From: Clostridia bacterium | GTDB lineage: Bacteria > Bacillota_A > Clostridia > Oscillospirales > CAG-272 | Length of the DNA stretch: 18,998 nucleotides | Direction: 5' to 3' | NCBI GenBank assembly: GCA_017632155.1 | Contig: JAGBRZ010000228.1 | Coordinates: 1 to 18,998 of the forward strand | Shown: positions 1 through 6,900 of the stretch, in pieces | Position numbering within the stretch: the stretch's first letter is position 1 | Layout of the letters: the number at the start of each line of letters is the position of its first letter | The notes under the pieces: model-generated | The model's database searches: none | What the model was told of the DNA's origin: nothing | The model's input: the letters and a program-made list of their open reading frames with translations, nothing else | Position numbers and translations under genes: made by a program

Positions 1-2136
1 ACTCTCGCAATCATCCCCGCAATCAACGCAGCATACAACGAACTCGTAAATAACGTAATTCCCACCGTTAAGTCCATGCTCGAGCAGGCAGTTATCGAGG
101 GAACCAAGAAGTTCGTTGAGCTCGCAAAGACCGCTCTCGGCGATCTCGCTGACGCAGCAGTAAAGGCAGCTATCAAGTTCGCTCCCGAACTCGATGCAAT
201 GCTCTATGACTACTTCTACAACAACCCCGAGGAAGTAATCGCATTCTTCGCAGAATACGGCTACATCATCGCTGAACTCGCAGAGAAGTACGGCGACGAA
301 GCTCTCGGCGTTGCAGCATACGTTCTCGTAACCTATGGCGAGGACATCGCAAAGTTCTTCATGGAGAACTATGAGACCATCTTCGAAGGCATCGTTGCTT
401 GGGCAGACAAGTACGGTGAGAGAACCATCGAAATGATCCAGGTATACGCAGAGGCAACCGGCCTTTGTGACGCAGTTCGTGCAGAGATCGCAGCTCTCGA
501 AGAGAAGCTCGCAGGTCTTAAGGCACAGCTCGACTACCAGCTTAAGGAACTTGAGGAAAAACTCGGCGTTCAGCTCGAAGTCCTCAAGGCACAGCTCGAA
601 TCCCTCAAGAGAGAACTCCTCATCGCTGCAGAGCCTTACAAGCAGGCAATCCTTGCAGAGATCGCAAAGGTAGAAGCTCTCATCGCAGAGATCGAGGCTA
701 AGATCGAACAGGTCAAGGCACTCATCGCAGAGATCGAGGCAAAGATCATTGAGATCCAGAACCAGATCGCTGAACTCAACGCAAGACTCCAGAATCTTAT
801 TTACGCAATCCAGAACCTCGACGAGGCTCTCAAGTATCTTGCATATGCAGGACTCGAGGCAGCAACTCCTATGATCCAGCAGGCACTCAACGGCGTAGCA
901 TACGCAGTAAGCCAGCTCGTAGGCTTTGTATCCGAGGAGGCAGCTAAGGCACTCGATGCACTCATCGAACAGGCTAAGGCATTCCTTGACGAGGCATTCT
1001 ACAACGCAACTCACGCAGATTACGCAATCGACAACACATCCTCTCACGTAGCACTTGGTGACAACACCATGACCGCACAGCTCTTCGGCCAGTACGTTCA
1101 GTCTATCGTGAACGGATCTGACGTATACTACACCTACAAGACCACAGATCTTACCTCCGCAGGCTCCAAGATCTCTGCTCTTCCCGTAGTACTCGCAGAA
1201 AATCTTGAAACCATCGCAGCAGCAGATCTTATCACCATCGGTTACGGCTATGACGCACTCGCAGAAGAGACCGTAAACCTCCTCTTCGACCTCATCCTCC
1301 TTGGCACTGCAAAGGTAGATTACAACATCGACCTCGTTGCAAAGGTAGGCCCCGAGGCAGCAGCAGAGATCGAAAAGATCGTTGCAAACGTATATGCAAA
1401 TCTTATTCAGAATAACCTCGGCATCACCCTCAACAAGGGCGGTATCCCCGTAGCAGATGCAGTAGTTATCGCAATGAAGTATTTCGCATACTACGCAGCA
1501 GAGTATGCAGTATACATGCCTCAGGCAGTATACGCAATCCACGAGATCAACCCCGAAGCACTTATCATGATCAACGCAATCAGCAACCCCATTGCAGGCG
1601 CAAGCATCGCAGTAGCACTTCCCGAGATGGGACTTGACGTAGAGATCGCATTCGGCGATTATCTCAACTACGTATGCGACGCTATCTATCTCGAGACCGC
1701 AGTACTTGCTGCTATCAACGAGAAGGTAGTATTCGTACCCGCAACCGGAATCGAGACCACCTTCACCAACAAGACTGTAAGCTTCAACGGCCTTTCTGAT
1801 CTTGTAGATCTTCTTATGAACTATGAGACCGTAATGGCAGAGATGTTCAACATCGAAACCACCGTAAACGGTAACGTAGCAGTAGTAAACAAGATGGCAG
1901 ACGCGCTCAATATCACCGTTGAGCACTCCGCACTCCTCGGCGACGTAAACGGCGACGGAGTAGTATCGATCACAGACGCAGTTCTCGTTCTCCGCTTTGA
2001 TGCACAGCTTCCCGACGTAGTTATCGATCTCTCGGTAGCAGACGTTGATGGCGACGGCATGATCAATATTACAGATGCTGTATGGATTCTCAGATACGAC
2101 GCACTGCTCGTAGATAAGCTTCCTGCATCCAAATAA
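1..2136 (+). CDS. Coiled-coil, SGNH-like dockerin protein (5' truncated)
   Basis: The frame is open from base 1, so the true start and any signal peptide lie outside the window; the ATG at 76 is internal. In numbering from that ATG, residues about 130-255 are a long heptad-like coiled coil rich in Glu, Lys, Leu and Ala. Residues about 315-560 resemble an SGNH/GDSL hydrolase (VALGDN at 326-331, ITIGYGYD at 386-393, INPEALIMI further on), but the nucleophile position of GDS is Asn330 and the GxND block reads GYGYD, so it may be catalytically dead. The C-terminus (from about base 1938) is a type I dockerin with two calcium loops, DVNGDGVVSITD and DVDGDGMINITD. A secreted partner of a cohesin protein is the likely role, and the next gene encodes one 25 bp downstream. 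Codon use is strongly biased (GCA, CTC, ATC, AAC), which suggests high expression. The dockerin is certain; the SGNH assignment is moderate. Confidence 0.85.
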   Translation, partial: TLAIIPAINAAYNELVNNVIPTVKSMLEQAVIEGTKKFVELAKTALGDLADAAVKAAIKFAPELDAMLYDYFYNNPEEVIAFFAEYGYIIAELAEKYGDEALGVAAYVLVTYGEDIAKFFMENYETIFEGIVAWADKYGERTIEMIQVYAEATGLCDAVRAEIAALEEKLAGLKAQLDYQLKELEEKLGVQLEVLKAQLESLKRELLIAAEPYKQAILAEIAKVEALIAEIEAKIEQVKALIAEIEAKIIEIQNQIAELNARLQNLIYAIQNLDEALKYLAYAGLEAATPMIQQALNGVAYAVSQLVGFVSEEAAKALDALIEQAKAFLDEAFYNATHADYAIDNTSSHVALGDNTMTAQLFGQYVQSIVNGSDVYYTYKTTDLTSAGSKISALPVVLAENLETIAAADLITIGYGYDALAEETVNLLFDLILLGTAKVDYNIDLVAKVGPEAAAEIEKIVANVYANLIQNNLGITLNKGGIPVADAVVIAMKYFAYYAAEYAVYMPQAVYAIHEINPEALIMINAISNPIAGASIAVALPEMGLDVEIAFGDYLNYVCDAIYLETAVLAAINEKVVFVPATGIETTFTNKTVSFNGLSDLVDLLMNYETVMAEMFNIETTVNGNVAVVNKMADALNITVEHSALLGDVNGDGVVSITDAVLVLRFDAQLPDVVIDLSVADVDGDGMINITDAVWILRYDALLVDKLPASK

Positions 2137-2161
2137 ACAAATACAATAAGGAGACAAAAGT

Positions 2162-3889
2162 ATGAAAAAGATTTTAAGCATTGTAATTGCTGCTCTGCTT
2201 TTGTTCACCGTAATTCCGTTTGCAGCGTTTGCTGCAAACGGACCTACCGTGAGCGTATCTAACGCAGCAGTATGTCCCGGCCAGATCTTCCAGGTAGATG
2301 TGACCCTCAGCGGCAACACCGGATTTTCTGCTCTCAGAGTAGACCTTGCAATTCCCCAGGGCTTCACCGTATTGAACGTTCTTTGCGGAGCAAACTTCGC
2401 AAATCTTCAGTTCACTCCCAACCCCGCAGCAGGCATTGCAACCTTCGCAACCTCCACCACTTCGGCAGCAGACGGAGTAGTTTGCTCTTTCATTATCCAG
2501 GCAGATGCATTCGTAGCAGCAGGCAACTACAGCTTCGGATTCGATGCATGTGATTTCTATGGAGCAGACCTTCAGGCAGCAAGCGTAGCAACAGTAGCAG
2601 GTACCGTAGCAGCAGCGCACACCATCGGCACTGAGACCTGTAAGGATCAGATCTGTGCAGTATGTGGCGTAACAGTTCTTGGAACCGGTCATATCTATGG
2701 CGACTACGTATACAACAACAACGCAACCTGCACCCAGGACGGAACCGAGACCAGATACTGCACCACTTGCGGAATCGCAGGCGATACCCGCATTGCAGTA
2801 GGCTCTCACAACTTCATCGGAGCACACGTTCTTCTTAACTACTCTCACAGCTGCATCAGCTGCGGAGCAGTAATTACCGTATGCGCTGATAATGACAAGA
2901 ACCATATTTGTGACACATGTAGCGCAGTAATGAGCGTATGTGCAGACGAGAATAATGATGATTATTGCGACGTATGTGGCAAGGATCTTTCCGAAGAGCA
3001 CAAGCATGATCTTGAGTACACCGCAGCAGTAGCAGCAACCTGCTTCGAGCAGGGTAACCTTGAGTACTGGTACTGCGCAGGCTGTGATTGCTACTTCACT
3101 GATGCAGAAGGCAAGTACAACATCGCTCGCCTCAGCCTCATCACTCCCGTAGCACACAAGATCGAGCACGTAGCAGCTAAGGCTCCTACCGCTACCGAAG
3201 AGGGTAACATCGAGTACTGGTACTGCACCGAGTGCGGATACGCATGGCTTGATGAGCTCTGCACCAAGAACACCAACCTCAAGGCAGTAATTCTTCCTGC
3301 AACCGGCGAGCCCGAGCACAAGCACGAGCTTGTACATACCGAGGCAAAGGCAGCAACCTGCTTCGAGCAGGGTAACCTTGAGTACTGGTACTGCGCAGGC
3401 TGCGATTGCTACTTCACCGATGCAGAAGGCAAGTACAACATCGCTCGCCTCAGCCTTATCACTCCCGTAGCGCATAAGGTAGAGCACGTAGCTGCAAAGG
3501 CAGCAACCTGCTTCGAGGAAGGTAACATCGAGTACTGGTACTGCACCGAGTGTGGATATGCATGGCTTGATGAGCTCTGCACCAAGAACACCAACCTCAA
3601 GGCAGTAATTCTCCCCGTAGCACACAAGGTTGAGCACGTAGCAGCAAAGGCTCCTACCGCTACCGAAGAGGGTAACATCGAGTACTGGTACTGCACCGAG
3701 TGCGGATACGCATGGCTTGATGAGCTCTGCATCTTCAACACCAACCTCAAGGCAGTAATTCTTCCCGCAACCGGCGAAGTAATTAACCCGCCCACAGGTG
3801 ATGCTTCCATCCTCTACATTGCAGCAGTTGCAGTTATCGCTACCCTTGGCGTTGCTGTTATCTCCTTCAAGAAGAGAGAAGAAAACTAA
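2162..3889 (+). CDS. Sortase-anchored cohesin-domain surface protein
   Basis: This is probably a cell-wall scaffold that binds dockerin proteins outside the cell. Residues 1-24 are a signal peptide (MKKILS, hydrophobic core, AFA cleavage site). Residues about 28-150 form a cohesin domain: paired beta strands beginning GPTVSVSNAAVCPGQIFQVD and ending in the dGVVcsfiiqA / aGnYsf pattern typical of cohesins. Residues about 155-280 contain CxxC pairs (CAVCG, CTTCG, CDTC, CDVCG). Residues 280-539 are five cysteine-rich repeats in the order A-B-A-B-B, each about 50-54 residues with YWYCxxC. The C-terminus is a sorting signal: NPPTGD at 542-547, a hydrophobic span and KKREEN. The start is set by AAGGAG at 2148-2153 ahead of ATG 2162. 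It lies 25 bp behind a dockerin gene, so the two are probably one operon and may be binding partners. No sortase gene is in the window. Confidence 0.88.
   Translation: MKKILSIVIAALLLFTVIPFAAFAANGPTVSVSNAAVCPGQIFQVDVTLSGNTGFSALRVDLAIPQGFTVLNVLCGANFANLQFTPNPAAGIATFATSTTSAADGVVCSFIIQADAFVAAGNYSFGFDACDFYGADLQAASVATVAGTVAAAHTIGTETCKDQICAVCGVTVLGTGHIYGDYVYNNNATCTQDGTETRYCTTCGIAGDTRIAVGSHNFIGAHVLLNYSHSCISCGAVITVCADNDKNHICDTCSAVMSVCADENNDDYCDVCGKDLSEEHKHDLEYTAAVAATCFEQGNLEYWYCAGCDCYFTDAEGKYNIARLSLITPVAHKIEHVAAKAPTATEEGNIEYWYCTECGYAWLDELCTKNTNLKAVILPATGEPEHKHELVHTEAKAATCFEQGNLEYWYCAGCDCYFTDAEGKYNIARLSLITPVAHKVEHVAAKAATCFEEGNIEYWYCTECGYAWLDELCTKNTNLKAVILPVAHKVEHVAAKAPTATEEGNIEYWYCTECGYAWLDELCIFNTNLKAVILPATGEVINPPTGDASILYIAAVAVIATLGVAVISFKKREEN
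2999..3778 (+). repeat. A-B-A-B-B cysteine-rich tandem repeats inside the cohesin gene
   Basis: Five coding repeats of about 150-160 bp. Type A units begin near 2999 and 3317 (residues 280 and 386) and carry YWYCAGCDCYFTDAEGKY. Type B units begin near 3155, 3473 and 3623 (residues 332, 438 and 488) and carry YWYCTECGYAWLDELC. Units of the same type are almost identical at the DNA level, including synonymous positions, which points to recent duplication or gene conversion. The second B unit has an A-like start (AATCFEEGN), so it looks like a hybrid. Confidence 0.9.
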
Positions 3890-3901
3890 TTAATATTTAT
3901 A

Positions 3902-3926
3902 GCCGACCCGCCAAAGGCGGGTCGGC
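3902..3926. terminator. Strong GC hairpin after the cohesin gene
   Basis: Perfect 11-bp inverted repeat gccgacccgcc / ggcgggtcggc with an AAA loop, 12 bp after the stop of the cohesin gene. There is no T run on the plus strand, so termination may be weak or partial; it could instead stabilise the 3' end of the upstream mRNA. Confidence 0.55.
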
Positions 3927-3934
3927 GTACTAGA

Positions 3935-3962
3935 ATAGCTCCGCATTACGTTGCGGAGCTAT
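3935..3962. other. Second hairpin, upstream of the large dockerin gene
   Basis: Perfect 11-bp inverted repeat atagctccgca / tgcggagctat around a 6-base loop, 8 bp after the previous hairpin and 34 bp before the ATG at 3997. It lacks a T run. It may be part of the leader of the next gene. A related imperfect hairpin with the same ends lies at 9118-9148. Confidence 0.5.
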
Positions 3963-3996
3963 ATTGGCATTCATCAAAATCTTTTTAGGGTGTATT

Positions 3997-6900
3997 ATGA
4001 AGGAATATCAAAAAAGGATTACAGCGTTAGTATTATTCATTGCACTAATATTTAGTATTGTTTCAACAGATACAGTTTCTGTCTTTGCTGCTGACGATTG
4101 GAAAGTAAGCGGCAATACAGTTTATTTATATAGCAGTAAATTAAGTGGTAGCGATTTTATAAGTATTTTACAGCAGATAGATGGAAGTGCTTACAAGCAG
4201 TTTAAATATGAATATTATTTACCGTATCAAAAAGACACAAACTGGATGGGATGCGGAATAACTGTCATACCGGAAAGTGATTATAGCTTTGATTTTGGTA
4301 ATAGCAACAAGGTTACTATATATTATGCTTCTTCATATGACTGGAATTCTGACGAAGGTACTGCTGTTTATATTATAAAGGAATATTCTGATGATACAGA
4401 ACCAACGGACATACGGCAACCGGCGACTGTTGATCAGTTGGCTCGTACAGATTTTGGCAAATTTGATACAGAGTTGGAATTTAATAATGCTGTTAAGAGT
4501 GAAATTACAGCATCTTGGTCCAATTCACAAGGAAGTGGCAAGGTATCTTCGGATAATATTGATGTTACCTTATTTTTATCTAAAGAGAGCAAGAACGAAT
4601 CCGGCGAAACTGTCAAATACTATTCTGTAACAATCGCTGTTTCCGAAGGTGATAATTGGCTGGCTACAGATAATGCGACTGTCTTTGAAGGCGTATTTTG
4701 GACTGTAAATCAATATACCCTAACATTTGATACTGCTGGAGGAACAGCAATTTCTCCTATTAAGCAAGATATAAACACCGAAGTAACGCCTCCGGACGAC
4801 CCAATAAAAGAAGGCTACACTTTTATTGGTTGGGATAGAGAAATTCCCGCAACAATGCCCGCGGAGAACATAACGATCACAGCTAAATGGGAAGAGGCGG
4901 TAAAGACCGTCAGCTTTGATCCTAATGGTGGAGTGTGGTCAAACGGCAGTAGCGAGGTTAAGATCGAAAAACTGAATCTTGATTATAATGCTGACAGCTA
5001 TGTTGCTCCTACGAAAAACGGATATGACTTCGGCGGATGGAAAAAGAAAGACATCGCCGATTCGGGTGCAAATGAATCTTATGAAGCGATTTGGATCCTT
5101 GGAAAAACCGTTACATTCAAGGATGGAGATACTGTTTATGAACAGAACTATGCCGTTGGTGAAGCTGTAACAGCTCCTAATCTCGGCGAAAAAGTTGGTT
5201 ATACTTTTGTAGGGTGGGATCTTATTGGTGTCAACGGTGTTGGAGATGGTGCAAAAGATCAAGTAATTTCCGTTATGGGAAGTGAAAGTATTGTTTACGT
5301 TGCAATATGGGAAGCCGACAAGCACACGGTTTATTTCTATAACGAAAACGATGAGCTTATTGAAGCAATTACAGAGAAATACGGTGCTCCTTTTGGAATT
5401 TCCCCAACACCCACCAAGACAGGTTATACCTTTGTCGGGTGGGATCTCAAAAAGGATGGTAAGTATGACGGTATTGCAGATGCCGTAAGCCAGACAATGG
5501 GTACTGAAAATCTTGAATACAAGGAAATATTCAAGATAAATCAGTACACTATCACTTTTGATGCAAATGGTGGCAGCGAAATAGCTCCGATCACGCAGAA
5601 TTACGGTACAACAGTAACACCACCGGAGTATCCGAAGAAAGTTGGTTGTGAGTTTGACGGTTGGGATATCAATATCCCGCAGACTATGCCTGCAGCCAAT
5701 TTGACAATTACTGCCCGTTGGAAGGCCAATAGTTATAAAGTTATGTTTGACACCGATGGTGGAAGTGAAATTGCTCCGATTGTTTTCAAATACGGTGAGT
5801 ATGTATCTATTCCGAGTGTTCCAAGCAAAACCGGATATACATTCGCAGGTTGGGACAAAGAAATCCCCGAAACAATGCCCGCGGAGAATATTATTCTCAA
5901 AGCAATATGGACGATAAATAGTTATACAATTTCCTTCGACACAGATGGTGGTAGCGTGATTGATTCTATTACTCAAACCTACGGAACATCTGTGACAGCA
6001 CCCAACAATCCAACAAAGGAGTACCACACTTTTGTCGGATGGGATAAGGAAATCCCTGCAACAATGCCTGCTGAGAATATGACCATTAAGGCTCTGTGGA
6101 ATGCAAATGGTTACAAGATTACTTTTGATACGGCTGGCGGAAGTCAAATTGATCCTATCACGCAAGCGTACGGAACGGAGATAACCAAACCGAGTAATCC
6201 GACAAAAGATGGCTACGTCTTCATTGGTTGGGATAGAGAAATTCCCGCAACAATGCCCGCGGAGAACATAACTATCACGGCTAAATGGGAAGAGGCGGTA
6301 AAGACCGTCAGCTTTGATCCTAATGGTGGAGTGTGGGCAAACGGCAGTAGCGAGGTTAAGATCGAAAAACTGAATCTTGATTATAATGCTGACAGCTATG
6401 TCGCTCCTACTCAGAGGGGATATGACTTCGGCGGGTGGAACAAAAAAGACGTCGCCGCTTCGGGTGCAAATGAATCTTATGAAGCGATTTGGATCCTTGG
6501 CAAAACCGTTACATTCAAGGATGGAGATACTGTTTATGAACAGAACTATGCTGTTGGCGAAACTGTAACAGTTCCTAATCTCGGTGAAAAAGTCGGTCAT
6601 ACTTTTATCGGATGGGATCTTGTCGGCGCAAATGGCGTAGGAAATGGATTCAAAGATCAGGTAATTGCCGCAATGGGCAACGAAAGCCTTGTTTACGTTG
6701 CAATTTGGGAATCCGACAAGCACACGGTTTATTTCTATAACGAAAACGATGAGCTTATTGAAGCAATTACAGAGAAATACGGTGCTCCTTTTGGGATTTC
6801 TATAACGCCCGCCAAGACGGGACACACCTTCGTTGGCTGGGATCTCAAAAAGGATGGTAAGTATGACGGTATCGCAGACGCCGTAAGCTCGACAATGGGC

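Noticed and set aside
2174..3637. A 487-codon open frame on the minus strand
   Set aside because: It lies wholly antisense to the cohesin gene, is a by-product of that gene's repeated, biased codons, and gives a Cys/Val/Ala-rich product without a recognisable domain.
3964..3996. Upstream TTG start for the large dockerin protein
   Set aside because: It would put 11 residues ahead of a normal signal peptide and begins inside a hairpin region; ATG 3997 has a ribosome site.
4939..6825. A 628-codon open frame on the minus strand
   Set aside because: It is antisense to the InlB-repeat gene, and its internal repeats simply mirror that gene's duplication.
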